Shown piece by piece: positions 7,760-15,290 of a stretch of 28,859 nucleotides of DNA; positions within the stretch are counted from its first letter, which is position 1, and every line of letters starts with the position of its first letter. The translations under genes were made by a program, and so were the position numbers. The notes below the pieces were generated by a model that was not told the origin of the DNA, did not search any database, and saw only the letters and a list, made by a program, of their open reading frames with translations. The stretch is from Chitinispirillales bacterium (GTDB lineage Bacteria; Fibrobacterota; Chitinivibrionia; Chitinivibrionales; Chitinivibrionaceae), in contig JAIRUI010000016.1 in the NCBI GenBank assembly GCA_031254455.1, positions 1-28,859 on the forward strand. The letters run 5' to 3'.

Positions 7760-9277
7760 ATGAAAAAAAACGTTACAAATATTGTAATAATTGTAATTTC
7801 CGGTTTTTTTCACGGATTTCTTTCGCCGCCGTTTAATCAAAGTTTACATCCGGCGCTGTTTTTTATACCGGCAATCGCAATTTTTTGCTCTATTCCGTTC
7901 ATCGCCGTGATTTACGACAAAAAACCGAGTAAATTGAAAATGTACGTGTGGGGATTCTCCTCATATTTCGGTTCGATTTGGTGGATGGCGCTCGTCGATG
8001 TAAACGACCTGAGTTTGCTTATCACCTTCGGAACTATTTTGCTTGCCGCATTTTTCGCTTTGAAATATCTTGCGTTAGGAATAATTTCGTCTTGCGTCGT
8101 ACGTAAAAACAAAAAATTATCATTTTTATTCGTCCCCGCGCTGTGGATAATTTCCGAATATTTATTTCTGTTCGGCTCACTGTCGTTTCCGTGGATGTTT
8201 GAAGGATATTTGTTGTCGCAATACTTTTATTTGTCACAAATCGTAAGCGTAACGGGAATTTGGGGATTGTCGTTTTTAGCGGTGATTTCGGCGGTCGTTT
8301 TATACGAAACAATATTTGAAAACAGAAAAACCGTCGCCATAAAAACTATAATTATTGTGATTGTTGCAATTTGTTTATTTGGATTTTTCCGTATAAAGTC
8401 TATCGGATTTTACGAACAAAAAGCGTTGGTTTTGCAGCCGAACGTCGACCAAGAAAATTGGTGCGGAGAATCTTCGCTTTTTGCGTCTATGGAAGTCTTG
8501 GACAGTTTATTCGAAACATCGACCGAACTAAACAAAGGGATTTATATAATTCCCGAAAGCGGAATTTTCGCTTATTTCAATCGGCATCCGCTTTGCAGAA
8601 ATATGGTAAACAATTGGCTTGAGAAATACGATTCGCCGATAATTTTCGGAACTTTAGACCAAACTTTGAGCGAAAACTACGATACAATTTCGGCGTATAA
8701 TTCGGCGTTCTTCGCAAGACTGCAAAATTACGAATACAAAAAATATAAAAAGCGAAAACTGGTGCCGTTTGTAGAAACAATGCCGTTTTCAGATATTTTT
8801 CCGTTGATAAACCGTTTAGATTTGGCAGGAGGAAGTTTTTCGGCCGGAAAGGAAAATACGGTTTGGGAATTTGAAGAAAACTTAAAAATAGCGCCGATGA
8901 TATGCTATGAAAGCACGTATCCGAATTTTGTGCGAAATCGTATAAATTCCGGCGCAAATTTTCTTGTAAACATAACAAACGACGGATGGTTCGGTAAAAC
9001 TACCGCCCCTTTCCAGCACGCGGAAATGTCACGGGTCAGGGCGATAGAAAACGGTGTCGGGATGATAAGATGCGCAAACTCCGGTATTTCGTTTTCGGTA
9101 GATTGTTACGGGAAATATTTGTCGAAAACAGATTTATACAGGCGAGAAATTGTCGAAATGCCTATCGCAAAACCGCTGGAATCAACAATCTACCGCAAGT
9201 TCGGCGATTGGTTTGTGTATTTGTGCGGACTTTTTGCGATTTTTGCTTTTATTTTTCCAATTGTTCGGAGGAAATAA
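7760..9277 (+). CDS. lnt: apolipoprotein N-acyltransferase
   Basis: 505 residues, the usual Lnt length. It catalyses the last step of lipoprotein maturation, N-acylating the diacylglyceryl-cysteine of apolipoproteins at the outer face of the inner membrane. The first about 215 residues hold six or so membrane segments with the conserved SPP near 22 and FPWMFEGY near 143-150. A nitrilase-fold domain follows, with the catalytic triad Glu266 (IIPESG), Lys333 (KRKLVPF) and Cys382 (MICYES), very near the E. coli positions 267/335/387. NITNDGWFG (404-412) and a final transmembrane helix complete it. There is no Shine-Dalgarno, and the start lies three bases after the preceding stop, suggesting translational coupling. 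The 3' end overlaps metF tail-to-tail. Implies a Gram-negative with triacylated lipoproteins. Confidence 0.95.
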   Translation: MKKNVTNIVIIVISGFFHGFLSPPFNQSLHPALFFIPAIAIFCSIPFIAVIYDKKPSKLKMYVWGFSSYFGSIWWMALVDVNDLSLLITFGTILLAAFFALKYLALGIISSCVVRKNKKLSFLFVPALWIISEYLFLFGSLSFPWMFEGYLLSQYFYLSQIVSVTGIWGLSFLAVISAVVLYETIFENRKTVAIKTIIIVIVAICLFGFFRIKSIGFYEQKALVLQPNVDQENWCGESSLFASMEVLDSLFETSTELNKGIYIIPESGIFAYFNRHPLCRNMVNNWLEKYDSPIIFGTLDQTLSENYDTISAYNSAFFARLQNYEYKKYKKRKLVPFVETMPFSDIFPLINRLDLAGGSFSAGKENTVWEFEENLKIAPMICYESTYPNFVRNRINSGANFLVNITNDGWFGKTTAPFQHAEMSRVRAIENGVGMIRCANSGISFSVDCYGKYLSKTDLYRREIVEMPIAKPLESTIYRKFGDWFVYLCGLFAIFAFIFPIVRRK

Positions 9278-10139
9278 GTCCGATTGACTCACAAATTTTG
9301 TGAATTTGCTCAAATTTATTCAACGTGTAAAAATGTATTCCGCGAACTCCGGTTTCAATCAGGTCGTTAACCTGCTGCGCCGCCCAATGAATGCCGACTT
9401 TTTCTACATAATCGTCGTTTGTCGCTCTATAAACCGCTTTGAGAAGTTTTGCCGGAATACGCGCCCCAAGCGACAATTCGGCGATTCTTTTCATATTGGC
9501 AAGCGACGTAATAGGCATAATTCCCGCGATAATCGGAACGTTAATTTGCGCTATTTCGCAACGCTCGCAAAAATCGTAAAAATCGTCGTTGTTGAAAAAT
9601 AATTGCGTACAAACGTAATCTGCGCCGTTATCGACTTTTCGTTTAAGGTTGTCAATTTCCGTCAAACGATTCGGAGTGCTCGGATGTCCTTCAGGAAACC
9701 CCGCGACTCCTATTCCCATCTCTGAAAAATTATCTTTTATGAATTTCACCAATTCGCCGGCGAACTTGAATCCGTTTTCACAAGCGGCAAAATTCGGCAT
9801 ATTTTTAGGCGTATCTCCTCGCAAAGCAAGAATGTTTTCGATTTTTACGGCTCGGTAATTTTCAAGAATTTGACGGATTTCGCTCTTGCTATGCCCTACG
9901 CAAGTCAAATGGGCTACAGCGGTCAATCCGGTTTCTTTTTGAATTTTACCTACTAAATTTCGAGTATTTTCGCGGGTAGAACCGCCCGCGCCGTAAGTGA
10001 CGCTGACGTAAGACGGCGACAAGTAACGTAATTTTTGCACGGTTTCAAAAAGGTTGTCGAATCCGTTGTGGGTTTTAGGCGGAAAAAACTCAAAACTCAG
10101 CGTCGTTTTTTTGCGGTTTAAAATATCTATTACTTTCAA
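9249..10139 (-). CDS. metF: 5,10-methylenetetrahydrofolate reductase
   Basis: 296 residues, matching bacterial MetF. It reduces 5,10-methylene-THF to 5-methyl-THF using FAD, supplying methyl groups for methionine synthesis. Visible motifs: SFEFFPPK with the catalytic Glu17, VSVTYGAGGS (FAD/folate), AHLTCVGHS, LALRGD, GVAGFPEGHP and TQLFF, ending with GIHFYTLN. It starts at TTG (10139) with GGAG six bases upstream. The 3' end overlaps the end of lnt by 29 bases on the opposite strand, leaving no room for a terminator between them. About 118 bases separate it from fabI upstream, so it may have its own promoter or follow fabI. Confidence 0.95.
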   Translation of the reverse strand: MKVIDILNRKKTTLSFEFFPPKTHNGFDNLFETVQKLRYLSPSYVSVTYGAGGSTRENTRNLVGKIQKETGLTAVAHLTCVGHSKSEIRQILENYRAVKIENILALRGDTPKNMPNFAACENGFKFAGELVKFIKDNFSEMGIGVAGFPEGHPSTPNRLTEIDNLKRKVDNGADYVCTQLFFNNDDFYDFCERCEIAQINVPIIAGIMPITSLANMKRIAELSLGARIPAKLLKAVYRATNDDYVEKVGIHWAAQQVNDLIETGVRGIHFYTLNKFEQIHKICESIGLISSEQLEK

Positions 10140-10257
10140 AACTATCTCCGTTGTAAAAAAATTTTGCGATAAAACACGAATTTACGCTTTGAAGAATTTG
10201 TCAGGCGACTGATGTACATAATCCATTTCTATTGATATTAACCGAAATCTATAAAAA

Positions 10258-11163
10258 CTATTCTTCGTCGATCGCTCCATCGACCAGACGGTCAATTCCG
10301 CAAGCCATAGAACTCAATCCGTTATCTACATAAACAACCGTTCCGGTTATAGCGGCAGCCATAGGCGATACTAAAAACGCCGCAGGACACGCAACGTAAT
10401 CCGCTTCCATTTCCTGTCGAAGCGGGGCGTTGTGCGCCGAATATTTTATCATTCTGTCAATAAATCCTATCGCTTTTGCGGCTCTGCTGCCAAGCGGTCC
10501 CGCAGAAATCGCGTTTACCCGGATATTCCATTTTCTTCCGCATTCAAACGCTAAAGTCCGCGTATCTTGCTGCAACGCCGCTTTCGCCGCGCCCATTCCG
10601 CCGCCATACCCAGGCACGGTTCTGTCCGCCGAAAGATAGGAAAGAGAAATCACCGCACCGCCGCTGTTAATATTCGCGCCGAATTGCTTTACTAATGAAA
10701 CCAAAGAGTAAGACGACGCTGAAAACGCCGCCAAATATCCCGCTCTTGAAGTATCGAGCAAATCGTTTTTGACTTCAGGCCCGTTTGCCAAGGCATGAAC
10801 CAATATATCAATTTTCCCATATTTTTCATATACTTTTTTGGCGACTTCGCTAACGGTGTACCCTGTGATTCCGGCATACCTTTTGTTCTCTTTAACATCT
10901 TGCGGAACATCTTCCGGAAAATCAAAAACCGCATCAAGAGGAAATATTTCGGTAATTTTTAATTCTTTGCCGTCATGTAATTTGGTATCCAATTTATTTC
11001 TTTCCAACGATTTCGTAAAGATTTCAAGCACGGGGGGCCAAGTTCCTACAAGTATTTTTGCACCCGCTTGCGCAAGCCGTTTCGCGATCGCCCAACCGTA
11101 ACCGTTGTCGTCCGCGACTCCGGCGACAAACGCTATCTTTCCCGTTAAATCAATAGGCAACAT
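10258..11163 (-). CDS. fabI: enoyl-[acyl-carrier-protein] reductase, plant/chlamydia-like form
   Basis: 301 residues, longer than the about 260 of E. coli FabI. It reduces trans-2-enoyl-ACP with NAD(P)H in type II fatty-acid synthesis. The nucleotide-binding motif is GVADDNGYGWAIA (15-27). An insertion at about 41-100 carries TWPPVLEIF, PLDAVFDFPEDVPQDVKENK and RYAG, features I know from plastid ENR. The catalytic pair is Tyr186 and Lys194 in PGYGGGMGAAKAAL. Their spacing of eight residues is as in plant ENR, against seven in E. coli (Tyr156/Lys163). LVHALANGPE and NAISAGPLGSRAAKAIGFID are also plant-like. ATG start with AAGGA seven bases upstream. The Tyr/Lys pair and cofactor loop are intact, so it should be active. 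Confidence 0.93.
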   Translation of the reverse strand: MLPIDLTGKIAFVAGVADDNGYGWAIAKRLAQAGAKILVGTWPPVLEIFTKSLERNKLDTKLHDGKELKITEIFPLDAVFDFPEDVPQDVKENKRYAGITGYTVSEVAKKVYEKYGKIDILVHALANGPEVKNDLLDTSRAGYLAAFSASSYSLVSLVKQFGANINSGGAVISLSYLSADRTVPGYGGGMGAAKAALQQDTRTLAFECGRKWNIRVNAISAGPLGSRAAKAIGFIDRMIKYSAHNAPLRQEMEADYVACPAAFLVSPMAAAITGTVVYVDNGLSSMACGIDRLVDGAIDEE

Positions 11164-11270
11164 CGAAACATCCTTTTTTGCTTTTGTTTATTGAAAATAT
11201 AAAACTAAAATAATTCATTCCTTAATGTAAAGGCGAATAAATCTTCTTGCGATAAAAATATTTAGACGGT

Positions 11271-11966
11271 TTATCGCCGCCGTCCGCCGATAATTCCCGC
11301 CCGCCAAAGATAATAAATCAACGTAAGCAAAGAAGATATCGCAGCCGAAAGATATGTCAAGAACGCCGCGTTAAGAACCGCTCCGGCCGATTGCGCTTCT
11401 ATTCTATCGACCGCGCCGCATTGAACCATAAGCAGTTTGGCGCGGCTTGACGCATCCCATTCTACCGGCAGAGTTATTATAGAAAATATAACCGCGGCGG
11501 AAAACAGTATTATTCCCGCCAAAATCAAATTAAACGAACTCAGCACAAATCCGCCGATTAACACTATATATGAAAATGTCGAACTTATATTCACGACAGG
11601 AACCATAGCGGAACGCATACTGAGCCAAATATATCCTTGTGCGTGTTGAATCGCATGCCCGGCTTCATGACAGGCGACTCCGATCGCCGACAAAGAACTT
11701 TCGCCGTAAACTTTGGGCGACAAACGTAAAACTTTGGACGCCGGATCATAATGGTCGGATAAAAAACCGTTAGTTTGCTCAATACGGACATCGTCTATTC
11801 CGGCGCCTGTCAAAAGCCGTTTCGCCGCTTCGGCTCCGGTAATTCCTTTAGCAGAACGAACTCGTGAATATTTATTGAAAGTAGAGGATGTCATAAGAGA
11901 CGCGAAACCGGACAAAATCAGCGCCGGTAATACGAAATAAAAATACATAGGGTCAAAACCAATCAA
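11271..11966 (-). CDS. YugP-type zinc-dependent membrane metallopeptidase
   Basis: 231 residues from the TTG at 11966. The longest frame starts at 11987, but a strong AAGGAGG lies inside it and points to 11966. The family (neutral zinc metallopeptidase 2, YugP-like) has an N-terminal membrane helix (FYFVLPALILSGFASLMTSS), a zinc site HEAGH (His100, Glu101, His104) in VACHEAGHAIQHAQGY, and two or three further helices (VLIGGFVLSSFNLILAGIIL; LLTLIYYLW). The conserved LPVEWDASSRAK segment probably provides the third metal-ligand Glu. Membrane-bound; substrate unknown in the family. Between fabI (107 bases downstream) and tRNA-Arg; no obvious functional link to either. Confidence 0.85.
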   Translation of the reverse strand: MIGFDPMYFYFVLPALILSGFASLMTSSTFNKYSRVRSAKGITGAEAAKRLLTGAGIDDVRIEQTNGFLSDHYDPASKVLRLSPKVYGESSLSAIGVACHEAGHAIQHAQGYIWLSMRSAMVPVVNISSTFSYIVLIGGFVLSSFNLILAGIILFSAAVIFSIITLPVEWDASSRAKLLMVQCGAVDRIEAQSAGAVLNAAFLTYLSAAISSLLTLIYYLWRAGIIGGRRR

Positions 11967-11971
11967 AATTT

Positions 11972-11978
11972 CCTCCTT
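11972..11978 (-). promoter_or_regulatory. Shine-Dalgarno fixing the metallopeptidase start
   Basis: AAGGAGG on the minus strand, about five bases before the TTG at 11966-11964. It lies within the longer open frame that starts at 11987, so that upstream start is unlikely to be used. Confidence 0.8.
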
Positions 11979-12013
11979 ATTTCTCAACGAAATTCAAAAG
12001 TATAATTCGTAAA

Positions 12014-12090
12014 TGGTACAGACGGAAGGGTTCGAACCCTCAACCTTCTGATCCGTAGTCAGATGCTCTATCCAATTGAGCTACGCCTGC
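12014..12090 (-). tRNA. tRNA-Arg (anticodon ACG), CCA encoded
   Basis: The 74-base cloverleaf folds fully. Acceptor GCAGGCG pairs with CGTCTGT (G-T wobbles at pairs 1 and 5). The D stem is GCTC/GAGC, the anticodon stem TCTGA/TCAGA with loop CTACGGA (anticodon ACG), and the T arm GAGGG-TTCGAAC-CCTTC. Discriminator A73 is followed by an encoded CCA. ACG with A34 is expected to become inosine and read CGU/CGC/CGA. Confidence 0.96.
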
Positions 12091-12137
12091 ACGAAAACAT
12101 CATGAATATATAAAATTATGCGCCGCAATGTCAAGGT

Positions 12138-12860
12138 TTATTCACTCTTATCGATAAAAACGAATAACGACCCGCAATTTTCGCAGACGATAGGCGCTTT
12201 TTTCATCGATATTTTTCCCATAATGTTAGGGCTTAAAACTTGATTGCAATATCCGCAGGTTTTTCTTTTCGGATATACAAGCGAAAGAACTCTGCCGCTG
12301 TTTTTTCTGCCCGGCAGTATAGAATCATATATGTTTAAATAATTTTGCGGAATTGACGGCAATAATTTTTCTTTTTCAACGATTTTTAAAGAAATATCAT
12401 TATCTATAGAAGAGATTTTCTGCGTTAAATCTTCAATATTCGGAGTGTTTTCCGATTTTACTTTATCAAAATCCGCTTGTTTCGTTTTAAATTCCTCTTG
12501 AATTTGCGGCAGTTTTTCTTTGAGTTTTATAATATCTCGGCTCGTACTCTCAATAAAAGTTTTACGTTCCCTGATTTCGCGCAGAACCGCATCGTACTCT
12601 TTGTTATTTTTAACGGAATTCAGCCTATCATGACTTTTAGCGAGTTCGTTTTTGTGTGTTTCAAGGTCGATATTCGCCGAAGCGATATTTTTTTCAATTT
12701 TTTCCATGCTTTCTTTAGCCGCAAAAAGTTCTTTTTCTTCTTGAGCGATATTATCTTTAAGTTCTTTAAGTTTCTTTGGATATTCTAATTTTGAACTTTC
12801 AAGTTTAGCAATCTGAATATCTATTTCTTCTACGTTTAATATACTTTCCTGTACAGACAT
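12138..12860 (-). CDS. coiled-coil protein with C-terminal C4 zinc ribbon
   Basis: 240 residues. Residues about 5-165 are almost unbroken heptad coiled coil (LESSKLEYPKKLKELKD, KKNKEYDAVLREIRERKTFI-like segments). Residues 202-229 form a zinc ribbon with Cys202, Cys205 (CGYC) and Cys226, Cys229 (CENC). This is the zf-RING_7/CT398-like family, present in many bacteria, often encoded near RNase H, RpoN or tRNA genes, with proposed roles in nucleic-acid or flagellar/secretion contexts but no settled function. A very strong AAGGGAGG precedes the ATG. It lies between two tRNA genes on the same strand, with gaps of 47 and 34 bases, so a shared transcript is possible. Confidence 0.8.
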   Translation of the reverse strand: MSVQESILNVEEIDIQIAKLESSKLEYPKKLKELKDNIAQEEKELFAAKESMEKIEKNIASANIDLETHKNELAKSHDRLNSVKNNKEYDAVLREIRERKTFIESTSRDIIKLKEKLPQIQEEFKTKQADFDKVKSENTPNIEDLTQKISSIDNDISLKIVEKEKLLPSIPQNYLNIYDSILPGRKNSGRVLSLVYPKRKTCGYCNQVLSPNIMGKISMKKAPIVCENCGSLFVFIDKSE

Positions 12861-12894
12861 TTTAACCTCCCTTGAAAATAATAGTTTTAGGAAA

Positions 12895-12968
12895 TGGGCG
12901 TACTAGGACTCGAACCTAGGACACACGGATTATGAGTCCGCCACTCTAACCGACTGAGTTATACGCCC
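12895..12968 (-). tRNA. tRNA with CAU anticodon (elongator Met or Ile2)
   Basis: A 74-base cloverleaf: acceptor GGGCGTA/TACGCCC, D stem ACTC/GAGT, anticodon stem GCGGA/TCCGT with loop CTCATAA (anticodon CAT), and T arm CTAGG-TTCGAGT-CCTAG. A73 follows and no CCA is encoded. G1-C72 is paired and the anticodon stem lacks three consecutive G-C pairs, so it is not an initiator tRNA. Sequence alone does not separate elongator Met from the lysidine-modified Ile(CAU) form. Confidence 0.93.
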
Positions 12969-13007
12969 TGATATCTGTTGCAATATACATTTTTTCTATA
13001 CGGCGTG

Positions 13008-13583
13008 TCAAGTGTTTTTTTGCAGACAGGCGGTTCTTCTTTTTGACGGATGCCAATTTTTATCGTATTTGAGCGGTAAATTTTCGTCAACGATTATGCT
13101 TTTATCAAGCATTTTATCGTCGTCGAAAATAAAATATCCTGAGAATTTTTTACCGGCAAGCATAAGCGGAAGCCAAAATTTATCGTCCGCCCACATATTC
13201 TCGTATGGAATTTCACTTAATTTACACCAAAACGGCAACGCTTCGTCGGTTTCTTTGATTTCGCCGCTATATTCCTGCGAAACGAAAACGAACCCTTTGA
13301 GCGAGTAGCCGTCAGTAAAATAAAAATTCAATTCGCCCGCTTTTTTAACATTTTTCGGCGTTATGCAAACCTCTTCCCGCGTTTCGCGGACCGCCGCCTC
13401 AAAATCGCTTTCGTCAGGGTCGATTCTTCCGCCCGGCGCGTTGATTTTTCCGTTTCCAAGCCCGCGCTTTTTATGAATTAAAAGCGCTTCGTCGGTTTCT
13501 TTGTTGAAAACAAACGACAAAACCGCGTACTCCGAAAACTTTTCGTTTTCCCAATGCAAATCTTTACAAGTTTTTATTTCCAC
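13008..13583 (-). CDS. Nudix hydrolase, MTH1-like (oxidised nucleotide sanitising)
   Basis: 191 residues. The Nudix box at about 52-74 is GRIDPDESDFEAAVRETREE followed by VCI, fitting GX5EX7REUXEE with the final Gly replaced by Cys. Both flanks resemble human MTH1: KKRGLGNGKINAPGG before the box and WADDKFWLPLMLAGKKFSGY near 131-150, the part of MTH1 that shapes the base pocket. I infer hydrolysis of 8-oxo-dGTP or a similar oxidised purine nucleotide. It starts at GTG (13583) inside the last codons of the RadC-like gene (10-base overlap). The C-terminus extends about 25 residues past the MTH1-like core. Confidence 0.85.
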   Translation of the reverse strand: MEIKTCKDLHWENEKFSEYAVLSFVFNKETDEALLIHKKRGLGNGKINAPGGRIDPDESDFEAAVRETREEVCITPKNVKKAGELNFYFTDGYSLKGFVFVSQEYSGEIKETDEALPFWCKLSEIPYENMWADDKFWLPLMLAGKKFSGYFIFDDDKMLDKSIIVDENLPLKYDKNWHPSKRRTACLQKNT

Positions 13584-14263
13584 ACCGCCGCCTTAGGACT
13601 CTGATTTTCACGCATACTCAAAACATTGTTTCCCGCAATTATTACGTGATCAATCAGCGGGATTTCCAACGTTTCGCCGACCGATACGATTTTTTGCGTA
13701 AGATCCCAATCCGCATTCGACGGATTCAGCGAATTTGCAGGATGGTTGTGCGCGATAATTACGCCGGCGGCTTTGACTTGCAACGCTCTGTCAAACAATT
13801 TTCGCGGCTGAATCGGACAATTCGCCGCACTCCCTTTTGCCGCTATTTCGGCTGAAATCACCGCGTTCTTTGCGTCCAGCAAGAATAAAATTAAATATTC
13901 TTCCTGTAGATTTCCAAAATTAAACGACAAATATCGGGCGATGTCGTTTTTATTTTTTATTTTGAACTCGCTTTTTGTAATTTCTTCTTTCAGACAAAAT
14001 CCTTGCATGTCTCTTATAAATTTTATGAGCGAAACGCTCCTTTTCGCCAATCCGTCCGTTTCTTCAAGTTCGCGCCGCGGAGCGCTCAAAACGCCGCTTA
14101 TCGATTTGTATTTTGAAATCAATTCTTTCGCTATAGGCTTTACGTCCTTTCGCGGGATTATTATCGTCAAAAATAATTCCAAAATTTCGTAATCGTGAAA
14201 GGCGTCAACGCCGCTTTTTTCGTATCTTTCGAGTATTCTGCTTCTATGTCCTTCGGCTTGCAT
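13574..14263 (-). CDS. radC: RadC-like JAMM-domain protein
   Basis: 229 residues, typical length. The N-terminal 70 residues resemble the helix-hairpin-helix part (MQAEGHRSRILERYEKSGVD, LSAPRRELEETDGLA). The C-terminal JAB1/MPN/Mov34 metalloprotease-like domain has its metal site intact: Glu122, His172, His174, Ser182 and Asp185 in AHNHPANSLNPSNADWDLT. Named RadC from an E. coli allele later reassigned to recG; the true biochemical role remains uncertain. The ATG follows the TGA of pyrD with no spacer, and the gene overlaps the Nudix gene by 10 bases, so the three are a coupled operon. Confidence 0.9.
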   Translation of the reverse strand: MQAEGHRSRILERYEKSGVDAFHDYEILELFLTIIIPRKDVKPIAKELISKYKSISGVLSAPRRELEETDGLAKRSVSLIKFIRDMQGFCLKEEITKSEFKIKNKNDIARYLSFNFGNLQEEYLILFLLDAKNAVISAEIAAKGSAANCPIQPRKLFDRALQVKAAGVIIAHNHPANSLNPSNADWDLTQKIVSVGETLEIPLIDHVIIAGNNVLSMRENQSPKAAVWK

Positions 14264-15178
14264 TCAATCTTCCATCAAATTTGAAATTTCGGCTACGCTT
14301 TCTACTTTATGCGCCGCCATCCATTCTAAAATTCCCGCAAGTATCGAATTTGATATTTGCGGTTCGACAAAATTGTACGTCCCTATTTGAATCGCTTTCG
14401 CACCCGCCAAAAAATACTGAATCGCATCGTCGGCGTTTGTTATTCCGCCCATTCCTATAACGGGAATTTTGACTTTTCGGCTAATCTGATAGACCGCGCG
14501 CACGCCAATAGGACGAATCGCCGGTCCGGAGAGCCCGCCGGTTTTGTTCGCCAAAAACGGGCGGCAATTTTTTGTGTCGATAACCATTCCTACCAGAGTA
14601 TTTATGCAACTTACGGCGTCAGCGCCGCCGCTTTGAGCCGCCGCGGCTATTTCGCAAATGTCGAAAACGTTAGGAGAAAGTTTTAATATCAGCGGTTTTT
14701 TTGTCAGTTTCCGTATTTTTTTTGTTATCTTTTCGACCGTTTTTGCATCCGTTCCGAAGTGCATAGCCCCTTCTTTCACATTAGGGCACGACAAATTGAC
14801 TTCCAATCCCCAAATTACGTCTATATCCTGCAATTCTTCAACAAGACGGCAATATTCTTTTTCGCTTGCGCCGGCAATATTTGGAATTAACGCGCAATTT
14901 TTCACGTTATCCCGAAACCACGAAATTTTTTCCATCATAAATTTATCGACGCCGACATTCGCCAAACCTATGGCGTTGAGCATTCCGGACGGCGTTTCTA
15001 CGATTCGCGGCAAAGGATTGCCCTCTTTAGATTCAAGCGTTACGGCTTTTGTGTAAAACGCTCCGATTTCGTTCAAATCGCACAACTGCGAGTATTCTTC
15101 GCCGTAACCGAACGTCCCGCTGGCGACACCTATGGGATTTTGCAGCGTTTTTTCGCCGATTTTTACCGATAAATCCAT
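14264..15178 (-). CDS. pyrD: dihydroorotate dehydrogenase, class 1B-like catalytic subunit
   Basis: 304 residues from the ATG at 15178. An upstream in-frame TTG (15199) would add seven unlikely residues. It oxidises dihydroorotate to orotate in pyrimidine synthesis with FMN. Motifs: NPIGVASGTFGYGEEY, the Lys44/Ala substrate strand (FYTKAVT), NAIGLANVG, the catalytic Cys131 in NLSCPNV (class 1 uses Cys as base), KLSPNV and the FMN-phosphate segment IGMGGI...AGAKAIQIGT. Class 1B enzymes normally partner with the PyrK electron-transfer subunit; no pyrK is next to it here. It is the first gene of the pyrD-radC-Nudix group. Confidence 0.92.
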   Translation of the reverse strand: MDLSVKIGEKTLQNPIGVASGTFGYGEEYSQLCDLNEIGAFYTKAVTLESKEGNPLPRIVETPSGMLNAIGLANVGVDKFMMEKISWFRDNVKNCALIPNIAGASEKEYCRLVEELQDIDVIWGLEVNLSCPNVKEGAMHFGTDAKTVEKITKKIRKLTKKPLILKLSPNVFDICEIAAAAQSGGADAVSCINTLVGMVIDTKNCRPFLANKTGGLSGPAIRPIGVRAVYQISRKVKIPVIGMGGITNADDAIQYFLAGAKAIQIGTYNFVEPQISNSILAGILEWMAAHKVESVAEISNLMED

Positions 15179-15231
15179 ATTTCCCGCTTTCCCGCACAAA
15201 ATTTTTGATAAAATAACTTTCTGCGCAAACT

Positions 15232-15265
15232 AAAAAGAGACAGCCTTTTCAAGCCGCCTCTTTTT
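15232..15265 (-). terminator. terminator after the third chitinase
   Basis: A long imperfect hairpin (AAAAAGAGGCGGCTT, loop GAAA, AGGCTGTCTCTTTTT on the minus strand) with G-T wobbles, closed by a T-rich 3' arm. It lies between the chitinase stop at 15291 and pyrD, so it should end the chitinase transcript. Confidence 0.8.
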
Positions 15266-15290
15266 TAGTTTTTTAGTCCGTTTGAAAACT

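Noticed and set aside
11031..11040. 6-G run in fabI as another phase-variable tract
   Set aside because: Too short for frequent slippage and in an essential housekeeping gene; lies in ordinary Pro codons on the coding strand.
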